From Nilaparvata lugens (Eukaryota > Arthropoda > Insecta > Hemiptera > Delphacidae), in NCBI RefSeq assembly GCF_014356525.2, contig NC_052508.1, positions 52,944,442 through 53,008,441 of the forward strand: 64,000 nucleotides of DNA. The letters are read 5' to 3'. Shown here piece by piece: positions 1-11,420 of the stretch. Below the pieces are notes generated by a model. The model was not told where the DNA came from and searched no databases. It worked only from the letters and a program-made list of their open reading frames with translations. A program made the position numbers and the translations under genes. How positions within the stretch are numbered: the first letter of the stretch is position 1; each line of letters begins with the position of its first letter.

Positions 1-1340
1 TTGGTTTGTGAGATCTCAAGGATCTTGAATATATTCAATTAACACAATTATCACACATGTTCGTTATTAATATGATTTTTTTTTTCAATTTTATGATGTC
101 TATCCTTGTTGATCAATAACATAATCATACATCATATCCATATTTAATAGAACAATCTACCCAATAATAATTAAAAATGTGAACTTCACACAACTTGGGA
201 TGTAACATGTAAGTTAAAAATTATATATACTATATTCTATGCTTGATTTCCGTCTGTGATCTAATTCTCTCATAATGTAAGGGATAAAGTGAATAGTTTC
301 AATGTTTGAAAAACAATCGTTGTGGACCAATCCATTGGTGATTTGTATTTTACTTCGAAATATTATATCTGAAATTCTATCTCCGATAGTGTCGAGAACT
401 TTCCTATCAATGAAACAGAAAAATCAATGATGATTATATTCATAAGAGCTCAAAGCACCTACTCTCAAATAATTTTTTTTTTGCAGTTTCGGGAAAAAAT
501 TTTGCTAACTGTCCAATATTGGTGATGGCAATTGATGATATAACTGGAATAAGTCCGACAATTTAAAGGATTTTATTCTTGGTTAATCACATATGGCTTA
601 TGGCATATGAAATTCCCCTAGGACTAGTAGAATGAATCTATGGGACTTTGAATCTATTGAATCTCAATTTAGATCCACAACCAAATAGAGTAAAGAGTTT
701 CAGAGTTTCAAAGTTACTTGCACTCTTTGTTCAATTTCAGCTCCACATTAGGAGAAACTTAATTTGATAATAGGCTGCCGCTAGCAATTAAGATAGCTAA
801 GTATGGGGTCGATAATTAACTGGTATGTTATCACATTAGGTCCCTCCTCTTGTGATTAAGTAATGGGCTGGAAAGTCTCCTAAAGAGCTATTAGAGTTAT
901 TGTCCTAATAGGCTGCACATCTTGTCTTGGCTTGCTTTTCTTGATATACTATAATCATAGCTTAATTGCTCTCACGTCAATAGTACCAACAAAGTTCATG
1001 TATAAGCAGGAGCCATGAATTAATGTGGAATAGAGGGAGGATTTTGATGGCTTCAGAGTACATCTGTGGACCACCAACAATACTGACCCATTATACAATT
1101 CACTAGATGAAATTATTCATTTCATTTTTCCTACCTACATATTAGAGATATGTTTAATGCACTAATGATAGGACAATGATTGAACTCATTGTTTGTGCGG
1201 GTTGAATCTCCTGTCAAAAGCAAACAGTTCTGGAAATGTTGTTGATTGTAGGTTGCCTCCTCCTTCTCAATAACATATTCACATGATATATAGAAAAAAA
1301 CTTCACTTACATGGGCTACTTTTTAACAAATTAATGAAAA
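1..1340. other. unassigned AT-rich sequence
   Basis: I see no convincing ORF, repeat unit or RNA gene. The sequence is AT-rich and could be intergenic or intronic. Confidence 0.5.
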
Positions 1341-1349
1341 GAATATAAA

Positions 1350-1565
1350 AATCTTGTAGTACCCTTTATTTTCAAAAAACTTTAGAATAGTTCAACTATT
1401 TTAAAGTTTTTGAAAAATAAAGGGTGAAATAAAATAAACAAGATTTTGTAGTAGCGTGAACAGAGTAGTAGTATGAACAAAGTAGTAGAGAAGTAGTAGT
1501 ATGAACAAATTGTTCAACTATTTTAAAGTTTTAAAAACTTAAAAGTTACTACAAGATTTTTAAAT
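1350..1565. repeat. foldback repeat with a GTAGTAGTATGAACAAA minisatellite
   Basis: An inverted repeat lies at about 1354-1425: ACCCTTTATTTTC pairs with GAAAAATAAAGGGT around AGTTCAACTATTTT. It is followed by degenerate tandem units of GTAGTAGTATGAACAAA (about 1453-1510). A second AGTTTTAAAAACTT palindrome and an inverted copy of CTTGTAGTA follow. It looks like a small foldback element; no coding content. Confidence 0.5.
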
Positions 1566-1797
1566 TGTTTTTATCAATTTACATGTAACAATATTTGAAT
1601 AGCATAATTCAAACATGATACACTACTGAGTTTCCCGGTCTGGAAAACTCAGCTTATGAATCCTAAAAGCAGAGTGGCTTGGGGAAACAGGGATTTATTT
1701 TACATGCACTTTCAACACACAGCTTGGACAAACTGCAGGTCTAGGGAATATTCCCACAAGATTCACTGAGCAGTATAACTTTTCCAGAAAATATTAT

Positions 1798-1875
1798 TTG
1801 TCCTGGCAAACAGGAAAAAATAAGAACCGTTATTTTTTGTACTGGCAAATTAGATAAAAATTAAAACCGTAGAGA
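1798..1875. repeat. short diverged tandem duplication
   Basis: Two adjacent units share TTTGT-CTGGCAAA, then an A-rich stretch, then AACCGT. The period is roughly 38 bp. No function is suggested. Confidence 0.4.
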
Positions 1876-2280
1876 GGTAGTGTTTTCTTGATCATTAGGA
1901 TATAATAATTCTGAACTGTTCGGACTGTATACAAATCCTGACAGTGGATAATAAAATAATAAATTTTTACAACTCTATCAAAGTGCTCCTTTCTTGCTAA
2001 GTTCACATTATTTTCAAATTGCATTTATGTAGATTCAGATACAAGCAAATGAATGCAGTGTAGACTGCATCCTATAATAGGTGGCGTATCATTCTGCGGT
2101 ATCCTAGGCATAAATCATCAGCAAACAGCTGAGATTTCCACACAGCCACGAGCAAACGCAAAATTGCCTCATAAATCTGCCCAATCTTAATAAGTGGCCA
2201 ACTCAAAATAGATTTGTCTCTTTTAAAACTGAGGTACTCTATCCCCACTTTGTGAATGAAATGCAACTTTTAATGTTCGA
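1830..2280 (-). pseudogene. minus-strand block shared with 21.4-21.8 kb, containing a conserved coding segment
   Basis: On the minus strand, 2266-2072 can encode 64 residues ending in a stop. Its middle part (FKRDKSILSW, then IGQIYEAILRLLVAV) is shared with the plus-strand sequence at 21490-21579. Across 18 aligned codons of that core, seven codons differ and all seven changes are synonymous. That suggests both derive from a real protein-coding exon. Similarity continues past the stop into non-coding sequence, including a GTGAA-TTAGCAA-like stretch found upstream of both small genes at 22.6 and 26.5 kb. I do not recognise the protein family. It may be the 3' end of a gene or a fragment of a transposon protein. 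No complete gene can be assembled from the window. Confidence 0.35.
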
Positions 2281-2879
2281 TTCCTAAATGAGCTATATTT
2301 AAAAGTGAGTGAAATAACAATAGATTTATTCTTTCATTTTCCTTTGACAACTCTCCCGCGCAATAAACTGTGAGTTGAAATTGAAATTGAAATTGAAATT
2401 TATTCTTCCAAAAAATACATTAAATTACAATATATTACAATGTATAACTGAAAATAGTGGAAAAATATTGCTTTTAACAACCCCTGAGTTACTACAGTGT
2501 GGGGTCGTTCATGTTCCATATGCATTTTTTATTCTCTTGAATAGTATGGTTACAGTGTTAAACAAATATAAGAATTAAACAAAAATAAAACAGCAGAGCT
2601 CTGCATGAATAGAAACGTAGATATAAACTATAAATATAATGCCTTCAATATGAATAGTAATATGAACAGATCTAGTACTAGAAACTATCAAGTTAAAATC
2701 TGAACAATAATGAGAGAGAATGTAAAATAAAACTGTAATTAGATAAAGCTATGAAATATAAGAAATAAATTTAGCTGAATTGAACTCTTGAGCTTAAATA
2801 ATGCAATTTGGTAATTTGAGCGTGTTGAAATGCCATACATACATAATAAAATTACTAAAATAATCTACTGAGATAAAAT

Positions 2880-3500
2880 TTATTGAAACAATGTTTCCAC
2901 TTCATTCCTCTCCAATAGCCAACTCTTGGTCAAGTGTCTGAATCTATTCAAGCGTAATGCATCCTTTATTTCACTAGGCAAAAGGTTGAAAATACGAGGA
3001 GCGACATATAGAAAGAATCTCCTGAATTTTTCCTTTCTTGGACGAGGCGGAATAAAGTACCCTCCTGTACGTAGCATTGGGTGACGTACTTCATAGATGA
3101 ATTCATTGAGATCTTGGCCGCTTTTTCTGTAAAATAGTTCTAGCACTTTGTGAAAATATAAATACCTTAATGGTAAGATATTTCTATCTCTGAATAGAAT
3201 GAGGGAATGATGTCGAGCTGGTTTCCTACTTATCACTCTCATTATGAATTTCTGGCCTACTACTAAGGGATTGAGTGTTGTTATGTAAGCCCCTCCCCAC
3301 ATTGCAATGCCATACTGTAGCCTGCTCTCTACTAGTGCATGATACAACATGGTTAAAACATGGTCAGGACAAAGATTTCTCAAAAAGTAAAATTTCCTGC
3401 ATGCTATGACTAATTGTTTTTTTAGATTCTGTATATGTTCGTTCCAGTTCAATTGCGAGTCCAATGTTAATCCTAAGTATTTAAGGGATTTTGCTTCAGT
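2880..3500 (-). pseudogene. LINE ORF2 fragment: thumb and C-terminus
   Basis: This fragment contains KYLGLTLDSQLNWNEHI, the conserved 'YLG...D..L.W..HI' block that follows the RT palm in LINEs. It then has YHALVESRLQYGIAMWGG and a C-terminal region ending FNLLPSEIKDALRLNRFRH. This is the normal end of ORF2, with the stop at 2880. About 480 bp of AT-rich 3' UTR and the TTGAAA tail follow on the minus strand. Confidence 0.8.
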
Positions 3501-3502
3501 GA

Positions 3503-4030
3503 TTAGTCTGCAGTCACAGTTATCCCTATTATCACAATCTGGGCTATGGAATGGTAGACATAGAGGAATTGGTTGCGGCCGCAGATCAATCCTGAGTATT
3601 TTGATTTATCGATATTTAGTTGTAAATAGTTGTAACGGAGCCAAATATTGATTAGTTTTAGGTCTTCAAGTATATTTGTTTGTAGTTGTGGTTCTGAATC
3701 TGTGGTGTAGCATAGAGCAGTATCATCGGCATAAGAAGTGAGAGTGCCTTTGAAGTTACCATTGCAGAGGTCATTGATATAAACAAGAAAAAGTTCACTT
3801 GATAGAGCTGACCCTTGAGGCACGCCATTTTTTATGATAGCTGAATTACTCAAGGAACCCCCCACATTAACTCGCTGAGAACGTCCCGATAGAAAGCTCT
3901 CAAACCAGCTATTACATACACCCCTTATGCCAGCATCATACAGTTTTCTCAGTAACTTTCCGTGATTGACACAGTCGAAAGCTTTCCTGATGTCCAGGAA
4001 TAAACCTGCGACTTTTTTACTCTCGTTCAC
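3503..4030 (-). pseudogene. LINE reverse transcriptase palm fragment
   Basis: The RT palm is clear. Block A reads LFLDIRKAFDCVNHGKLL with the first catalytic Asp. Next comes GVPQGSALSSELFLVYINDL, and then the catalytic YADDTALCY. The acidic catalytic residues are kept, but the reading frame is lost at both ends, so no active enzyme can be made. The last ~25 residues before the stop are out of frame; a frameshift near 3580 separates this piece from the thumb fragment. Confidence 0.85.
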
Positions 4031-4470
4031 ACCAATAAAAATTTAGAAATCACCCTTTTCATAGCATCTTCCGTTTTAAACCCAGCCCTGAACCCAAATT
4101 GGTTGTTGCTATAAAATTTAATAGATTTAAGATAATTCTGTAATCTGTTCTTGACTATTTTTTCTAAAATTTTTGAAAAGACAGATAATAAAGCTATGGG
4201 TCTGTAATTATTCATTAATTTTGTGTCTCCTCCTTAAATATGGTTATTACAACACTCTCTTTGAGTTGACACGGATATGTCCCTGTTAAAAAACTCAAAT
4301 TGTATATATAAGATAGAATTTTTGAGAGAGGTTCTTTTGCAGCTTTAATTATTGATGTTGTAATCCCATCTTTACCCGGCGATTTTCTACTTTTAAATCC
4401 ATTAATTATTTTCTGTATCTCAGATGGAGATGTCGGCGTAAAGAATAGGGAAGATCTGGGTCGATTTTCA
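4027..4470 (-). pseudogene. LINE ORF2 fragment: RT fingers
   Basis: Downstream of the linker, the minus strand reads SRKSPGKDGI and then NNYRPIALLSVFSKILEKIV and NQFGFRAGFKTEDA. These match the N-terminal RT blocks of LINEs, where 'KSPGxDGI' and 'YRPIxLLS...KILEKI' are hallmarks. At least one frameshift and a stop interrupt it. The fragment breaks again near 4027-4030, where the frame changes before the next RT block. Confidence 0.75.
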
Positions 4471-4482
4471 GTGAATGTATTG

Positions 4483-5097
4483 TTATATGATGTAATCAGC
4501 TTCGGATGTCATAGAATTATGATCTGAGACTAAATTTGTGAAAAAGTTATTGAATTCATTAGCTATCTCTGCTTTATCTGTAATAGTTTCACCTCTAGCA
4601 TTTGTTATTTGCTTAATATCGGTGGTCTTCTTCCTCATACCGATAAGAGAGTCGACGATACGCCAGCTCTCCTTCGTATTGTTTTTCAGTTTGTGATAGG
4701 TATCGAGATAAAATTTCTCTTTCGTTTCAATGATCTCTTTCTTTAAGATGTTACGCAAAGTATTGTATTCTAATTTTAAATTTTCATTTCTGGGATCCTT
4801 GAAAAATTTTTTAGCTAGAGCATTTTTGTTTTGAATTTTCCTGAATAAATTGTGATTCATCCAAGCCTTTCGAAATTTAACCCTATTAGATAATCTTGTT
4901 TCGTCTTTCGAAGATTTATCCATACATTCTTTTAATTTGTTAATGAAATAATTAAAAGCTATATCCACGCTGGTGCATCTATAAATATCAGACCAGTCAC
5001 AGTTCATAACTAACTTCGCAAATTTATTTTCATCAATTTTTTTATAATGTATGGTGTTCGAAGTAGTATTTTCTAAAATATCAGTGAATAATTCCAT
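4483..5097 (-). pseudogene. LINE ORF2 fragment: linker before the RT
   Basis: This 204-residue open stretch is rich in K, N and E, with WMNHNLFRKIQNKNALAKKF and a SWRIVDSLIG motif. Such sequence is typical of the region between endonuclease and RT domains in Jockey/CR1-like ORF2 proteins. The AP-endonuclease itself is missing, lost by 5' truncation. The first ATG at the edge is a chance methionine, not a true start. Confidence 0.7.
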
Positions 5098-6525
5098 GAC
5101 AGATTGTACAATGATAAAGATTTTTTAAAGTAGTGTAGCGGTTGCTAAACACTGAATACAGATATCTTAAACTATTACCTGTGATGGAACAGCATACAAA
5201 ATCATACAGGTCGAGCAAAAATCCTGATGTAGATAATTTACGGGACTGCGTCTCTAATAAGTTCTGAAGGATTAAAATAGGGTACTAGGACCAGATATCA
5301 TTCGGAATGAGTTTCGAGAAAAGTCTTGTCGGGTTTTATGCTCTATTGTAGGAAATTATATGATCTCCAGCTGCATCTGCTATACAGTCGACGAATTCGC
5401 TCCTAAGTCGAAGTTGGTAACAGGTAAAAGCTGATATATGAGCAGGTAAGGACAGAGAATAGATAATCTCGATCTGACCCCACACACTACATCCACTTAG
5501 ATCTGTTCCAATATCCAGGTTGATTCAATTATTTCAATGATTGTACTTGATCGGTTCTTGATAATATAGAACGTGTCAGACACAATGATTGACAGGCTTA
5601 AGAAATAATCGAACTAAAAAGACGAATTGACAAAATGGAATTATAATATAATAAAATATATAGTTTGACAGTGCAGATGTGAAGCTTGAATTACAGATTG
5701 AGAATAATTTAACATTAACCAAAATGATCAGAAGTGTGCTCGTACTCGCATGACACCATGCATGATTCAACAGAATTTTACAATTGACAAATTTAACAGT
5801 TTTGTGAAAAATAGTGAAAATAATTATAAAAGATTTTTAAAATTTCTCGGGGTCGTGGTTCTGGCAGCGGAAGATAGTAATCAACTACAAGTTCTTATAA
5901 ATTCTATATCAAATAAAATCTAGGATCTTAATGGTTATAAGCGCTTGTCGGCGTGGCCATTAATTTAACGAAGAAAATTTTTATATTTTCTGCACTGTAT
6001 TTTCTTTCGAAGCGAAGATTGGGGCCCCAAAATTTAAAACTCACGTGAATCCTCTTGGCGGTCGTGGTTCTTTAGATCAAATTTGTTTGATCGGTGGCTG
6101 GTCCAGGCTTCGGTTTCAGCACGTGTGGAATTTTTATTAAATATCTCCTTCACCAAAATAATTAGGGAATAATTAAATTTGAATTTCTAGAATCATTGAT
6201 TGATGAAATAAATTTACAAATAATAGATAAATTAGCCTAAAATATTGGCTCACAGATAAAATATACAAAAATCGAACAAATTTTCACTAATGGGTCTTTG
6301 GTAACTTTCAACAAGGTCTTAGCGGTGAGGAATTTAAAAGGGAAGTGAAGTGTCTTCTTCTAAGCCTTGGGCTAGAACCTTTTCTTTGAGAATCTCTGTG
6401 TAATTAATTTGCATGAAATTTGCCATTGGTAGAATGGTTATGACGTAGGCATGACGTCAGTGGCAAGCAGTAAACATAATTCCTTTAATTACAATAATAA
6501 CTTAATTTGTATAATTTTTAAATAG
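5098..6525 (-). mobile_element. diverged partial LTR related to the 2.4-kb LTRs
   Basis: From the LINE junction onward, this segment runs parallel to 9178-10610 and 15355-16790. Shared landmarks include GTAGTGTAGCGG, TCATACAGGTCGAGCAAAAA, GCGCTTGTCGGCGTGGCC, ATTGGGGCCCC, GGCGGTCGTGGTT and TGACGTCAGTGGCAAGCAGTA. It is clearly more diverged than the two full LTRs are from each other, and it lacks their outer ends. It is either a solo or truncated LTR of a sister family, or an old copy cut by the LINE. No coding capacity. Confidence 0.75.
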
Positions 6526-6975
6526 GTGTGTAGGCTACTATATAATAGGAATATACTCCCAATAAAATATTCGTATATGCCTAGGCCACAAAATGTTTAG
6601 GTGTGGATTAAAACGTAAAAATTTTTTTAATGCAATCAAATTTGGAATAATTTCTGTGCTTTCCAGTGAAATAATTGAATCTTAGAGAAGGATTCAATGC
6701 TTTGTTCATTGCTTACCATTCTATTCTTTTGATAATTATTGAACTTTCGGTTCTATTTATAGAAGATTTATTTATTTTCTTTATTTTCAGAGTATGTAAC
6801 TGACTACGTTCATAATGAAATTACTGGTTAAATTACTGACCATTGTTAATCTCAGGTGATCTAAATTGAAGTAATGACCAGCAAAGTATACGAGAATATA
6901 CTCGTATAGTAGGCCCGAAGAGCAAGCGAGAGAGCTAGAGAGACAGAAAGACTAAGAAATCAACGAAAGAAGAAT
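6526..6975. other. unassigned AT-rich sequence
   Basis: No feature is recognised apart from a small perfect palindrome, TATACGAG...CTCGTATA, near 6887-6908. Confidence 0.4.
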
Positions 6976-6980
6976 TAGTT

Positions 6981-7098
6981 GTGAGAATACCAGTGAGTAT
7001 AGAATATAATTACATTTTCAAATTTATGGCCATTACAATATTACAATAAAATTTCATGGCCATATGTAATTACATTCTATACTCACTGGAGAATACTC
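6981..7098. mobile_element. small foldback element (MITE-like)
   Basis: Inverted arms of about 30-50 bp: CCAGTGAGTATAGAAT..TAATTACAT at 6990-7015 is repeated in reverse at 7065-7089. Inner ATGGCCAT motifs also pair. It is non-coding and structured as a hairpin. Confidence 0.6.
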
Positions 7099-7289
7099 GT
7101 TCAAATGCAATCTGAAGAAGAAGGAAACGATGGTAAGAGACCATTGATAGGCGGATGAAATGATCCAAACAGACCGAGAGCGTGATAAAGAGTGGAAGAG
7201 AGGGAAATTTTCGCGGGGACATTTTCCCACGGGCGGTCAAAATCAGTTTCACGGTCACTTTGATTCGCTCGAAAACACTTGTAGAAAAT

Positions 7290-7401
7290 TCATCTCTATT
7301 AGTCAGCATTTCTTCTTATATTAAATATTAGTTACTAAATTTTAGTAACATCAATGCTCCCCTTACAGCCAATGCTGACAGTTTGAAGTGAATTTCACTA
7401 T
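7290..7401. mobile_element. hairpin MITE (GCTGACAG family), copy 1
   Basis: The right arm, AATGCTGACAGTTTGAAG then TGAATTTCACTA, is intact. The left arm (TCATCTCTATTAGTCAGCAT) is degraded. The inner ATCAATGC core is in reverse orientation relative to most copies. Confidence 0.6.
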
Positions 7402-7710
7402 GAGTAGCAGATACTGAGACTGAACCTCATGGCATCGGTGATATCGGCATAATCGGCTATTATGAGATGCACTGTTGACAGCAAGGAAAAAATTGAATTG
7501 AATAAAAATGGAGAGGGAAAATTAGAAATTAAGTAAAAGTAGAATGGGAATAGGAAGATTGTGAAGTCCTTGGACCTCTCAGTTTTGTCAAATATGATAG
7601 GAGGAATGAAACCATAAAAGAAAGAAGGTTTTGTGTTATTGAGAGTTACGGATTATATAATCAAGATTATCAATAATTGTGAATCCGAACAAAATAACAA
7701 AAACAGAAAC

Positions 7711-7838
7711 AACACAATTAGAAAAATAGCTACAACTAATCAGTTGGGAAATTGTCTCGAATCAAATGCTATCATAACACAATTAGAAAAATAGCTACAA
7801 CTAATCAGTTGGGAAATTGTCTCGAATAAAATGCTATC
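7711..7838. repeat. 65-bp near-perfect tandem duplication
   Basis: The unit starting AACACAATTAGAAAAATAGC at 7711 is repeated at 7776 with only one base change visible (ATC versus ATA late in the unit). Such fidelity suggests a recent slippage or unequal-exchange event. Confidence 0.85.
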
Positions 7839-7839
7839 A

Positions 7840-8981
7840 AACGGGGGAAAAATACTATGGATTGATGGATTGAATAACACAGAATCGAATCCAATGCAAT
7901 CATTAAATATACTCACAATAATTTTATAGATTTGTTGACCGTGAAAAAGAGCTATCAATTTTTTTCAAGAGGAGCAATATGAATGCTCTAAAACCTTCGA
8001 ACTATTATTATTTATTATCTCCATCATAGCAAAGTTATCTCAAATAAATTGATTTGAAAATCATAAACTGTATAGTGTAAGTTAATCAGTTCAGTTAGTT
8101 CAGAAGTGATGATGCGTCATTCGTGAATTTCTTATCCTGTACATTGTGTACTCTCTCCTCCATTATATTATTATAGATTTCTACTTCAATAATTTTATTC
8201 TATGGATTAATTCAATGAAGAATCATACACGTCATTGATTGCAATTCCGATTGAACAATTTGTGAAAGACAGGATTTCATTGAATGTGAAGAATGAATAC
8301 CTTCAACCATCTAAGATTTGATCTCTGCAGCATTGGAACAATCATAGATTCCAAAAATGTTACAGCTGTCTTGGCAAAGGTCGTTTAAGCATTCATTTTT
8401 ATAAATCAATTCTTTGCCGAGTACAGCTCGTAGCTATTGTAAACAACAACACCTTTTTAGGAAACATGTCTGTGTTTTGACAAACAATCGACCATCCATC
8501 AGTTGGTGGCCATCTTGTTTTCAAGTCATCCAAGTCCTAAGTTCAGGGCGTGGTGATTTACAATCTGATTTTGTATTCGATTCTTGAAAGAGCAAGCTAT
8601 TTGATTCTCAAAGAAGCACGTGCTTCTCAGAATATTCCATCACGAAACATTAGCTCAATCCGGCAAAATATTCTTGACAGCTGCCTGTTTCCAGCAGTCA
8701 TTTTCAATCCAATATAAATCAGCGTTCTTCAGCGCCCTTGACTTCGGGAGGTTTTTTGGAAGCTTACAAATATGGAATTCCACATGTAGAGCATACTGAT
8801 TCTGAAGGATCGTTTTCGATTTATGATTTCAAATGAGATCTTCTTATTAATCCTTTTTTTTATGAAACTGAAAAATTCGCTCTGCCAATATATCGATTAA
8901 TATAAGATCGGTTCGGGCGGATTCCGCAACTGCAATAATAATGTGGACTGAATTTAAAGACTGGAGTAGAAAATAGAATGG
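7840..8981. other. unassigned sequence left of the LTR element
   Basis: Mixed AT-rich sequence with no supported gene. Short ORFs here are isolated and lack coding character. Confidence 0.4.
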
Positions 8982-8985
8982 TTAC

Positions 8986-11403
8986 TGTGGTGCGTTTTTT
9001 AACGGCTTCACACATGTAGGGTGAATCTTGTACTGAGTCAATGGTGTAGAGGCTATAAATTTTGCAATGCGTGTGTGGACGCTGAGTGAACACCAGACCG
9101 ATTGATTCACTACAAGATTCATACAATTGTCGGAATCGCGGGAGGCCTAAACGCTCGCTCACCCTTGATTCTTCTAATGACAGATTGTATAATGATGAAA
9201 TTTTTATAAGTAGTGTAGCGGACGCTAAACACTGAATACGGATACCTTAAAATTATTACCTGTGAAGAATGAGCATACAAAATCATACAGGTCGAGCAAA
9301 AATCCCGATGTAGCTAATTTACGGGACTGCGTCTCTAATAAGTTCTGAAGGATTAAAATACGGTATTTGAACCAAATATCGTTCAGAATATATTTCGAGA
9401 ACAGAGTCTTGTCGGGTTTTAAGCTCTAGTGTAGGAATTTATATGATCTATGGCTGCCTCTGCTGTACAATTGATGCATTCGTTCCTAAGTCGAGGTAGG
9501 TAACAGATAAAAGCTGATGTATGAGCAGGTAAGGACAAAGAATAAATATCTCGATCTGACCCCACTCGCTACATCCACTTAGACCTGTTCCAATATCCAG
9601 CTTGATTCAATTATTCCAATGATCGTATTCGATCGGTTCTTGATGATATAGAACGTATCAGACACAATAATTGACAGGCTTAAGAAATAATCGAACTCAG
9701 AAAGCGAATTAACAAAACTGAAATATATTATAATAAAATATGTAATCATACAGTGCAGAATCAGAATTTGATTTACAGGTTGATAATAATTTAGCATTAA
9801 TAGAATAGTTAAAAATTTTCTTGTGCTTGCATGATACCATGCGTGATTCAACAGAATTTTACAATTGATAAAATTGAACAGTTTTGAAAAAATAGTGAAA
9901 AAAAATGAATTACAAAATATATTTTAAAGTTGCTCGGGGTCGTGGTTCAGGCAGCGGAGGATAGTTAATCAACTACAAATTCTTAGAAATTCTACATGAA
10001 TAAATTCTATGCTCTTAAATGCTAAAAGCGCTTGTCGGCGTGGCCAATAATTTAACGAAGGAAAAATTTATGTTTCTGCACTGAAATATTTTTCGAAGCG
10101 TAGATTGGGGCCCCTTTTAAAACTTATAACTCACGTGAATTTCCTTGGCGGTCGTGGTTTTCTTCTTTAGATCAAAAATCGTTTGATCGGCGGCAATCCG
10201 GGCTTCGGTTCCAGCACGTGGGGAATTTTAATTTAATATTTCCTTCACCAAATTAATTAAGGGATAATTTACTTTAAACTTTTAATTTATCGATTGATGA
10301 AAACAGAAATTTACGAATAACAAATAAATTGGCCTAAAATATCGGCTCACAAATAGAACATTTAAAATCGAACAAGAAATTTTCACAAATAGGTCTTGGT
10401 AACTATAAAAGGAGATCTGCACGGTGAGGATTTCAAAAGGGAAGTGAAGTCTTTTCTCTAAGCTTCTAGGCGAGACCTTGCTTCTCAGAATCTCGATGTA
10501 ATAATTTGCATAAAAATTTGCCATTGGTAGAAAACCTGTGACGTAAACATGACGTCAGTGGCAAGCAGTAGAATACAATTCCTTTAATTACAATAATAAT
10601 TCAATTTATGTAATTCTTAAAACTGCTTAATCTTATAGACATAGTTCCTCTCATACAATGTACATGTGCTAGCGTAAATGATAAGGCAGGGTTGGTGTCT
10701 GATAATAGATTAACATGTGTTGCTTTCAAACGATCACCTTCTTGGTGCTATTTCTATGCACTGTGATTGGCTTAGACCTGCCAAAGAGATTTAATTACCA
10801 TGTGGTTCAGTTGAATTAAATCATTAATAAATTAATATTCTTATACAATTTTTATTAGGTTTGAGATTGTTATAATTAATTTCTGCCATTTTATCAATAA
10901 TATAATTTCATGCTATGACCTATTTAGTTACAATAAGACCTGACATATAATATAATTTCTTAAATAATAATAATTTCAACGATAACACATACATTTTATT
11001 TTTTTATTTGAAATTCTTGATCCTTTATGGATAGTTTTAATTTTTAGAGATGGTATTATATCTTACGTGAAGCCAGCGTGACATTTGACAATACTTTGAA
11101 TCAGTCAGCTGCGTTCGAACTGTTTTAAAAACATCTGATCGATAGTAAACAAAGTGTAACCTCAAAATCAGTGAGCAATTCATAAATAATTTGTGCTTTA
11201 TTTGCAAAATAATTATAATTTTATTGAATAATTTTCCTAGAAAAATATTCAGTACAGAACGGTACTCTTATCAAATATACAGTTATTGATAAGTAGGCTT
11301 TATCGCTCGGTCGCTAACTATTCCTTAAGCAAATTCTTTCATTTTAAAAGGTAATCACAATTTTTCTCTCTTTTCATGAGATCTATTTGAAAGATTCATC
11401 ACA
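8986..11403 (-). repeat. 3' LTR (2,418 bp) of the minus-strand retrotransposon
   Basis: It is the same length as its partner. Small indels cancel: for example one extra T near 10518 and one fewer A in an AATAAT run near 10967. It is unusually long for an insect LTR. It should carry polyadenylation signals for the element when read on the minus strand, but I could not fix the R region by eye. A short ORF inside is repeated in both LTRs and looks incidental. Confidence 0.88.
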
Positions 11404-11420
11404 CAAAAGCCCCCAGGATA
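11404..11420 (-). other. putative polypurine-tract position next to the 3' LTR
   Basis: Read on the minus strand, the 17 bases before the 3' LTR contain CCTGGGGGCTTTTG. The G-run sits where plus-strand priming should start, but a T-rich stretch separates it from the LTR, so it is a weak or non-canonical tract. The assignment rests mainly on position. Confidence 0.35.

Larger units (their letters stand above)
2375..5097 (-). mobile_element. 5'-truncated LINE (non-LTR retrotransposon)
   Basis: A minus-strand LINE spans the linker before the reverse transcriptase, the reverse transcriptase, the thumb and C-terminal region, a 3' UTR (about 2400-2880) and a 3' tail of tandem TTGAAA units (2375-2400). 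The coding region is split by frameshifts and stops, so this copy is dead. The microsatellite-like tail instead of poly(A), and the YADD-type RT, fit the broad CR1/L2/Jockey-like group; I cannot assign a clade by eye. The upstream boundary at about 5097 joins directly to LTR-like sequence. Confidence 0.85.

Noticed and set aside
2375..2578. 67-codon plus-strand ORF
   Set aside because: It lies in the 3' UTR and tail of the minus-strand LINE.
9579..9851. 90-codon minus-strand ORF, repeated at 15756-16028
   Set aside because: It lies wholly inside the LTRs, and the related segment at 5576 has a different frame. Duplication comes from the LTR, not from gene conservation.
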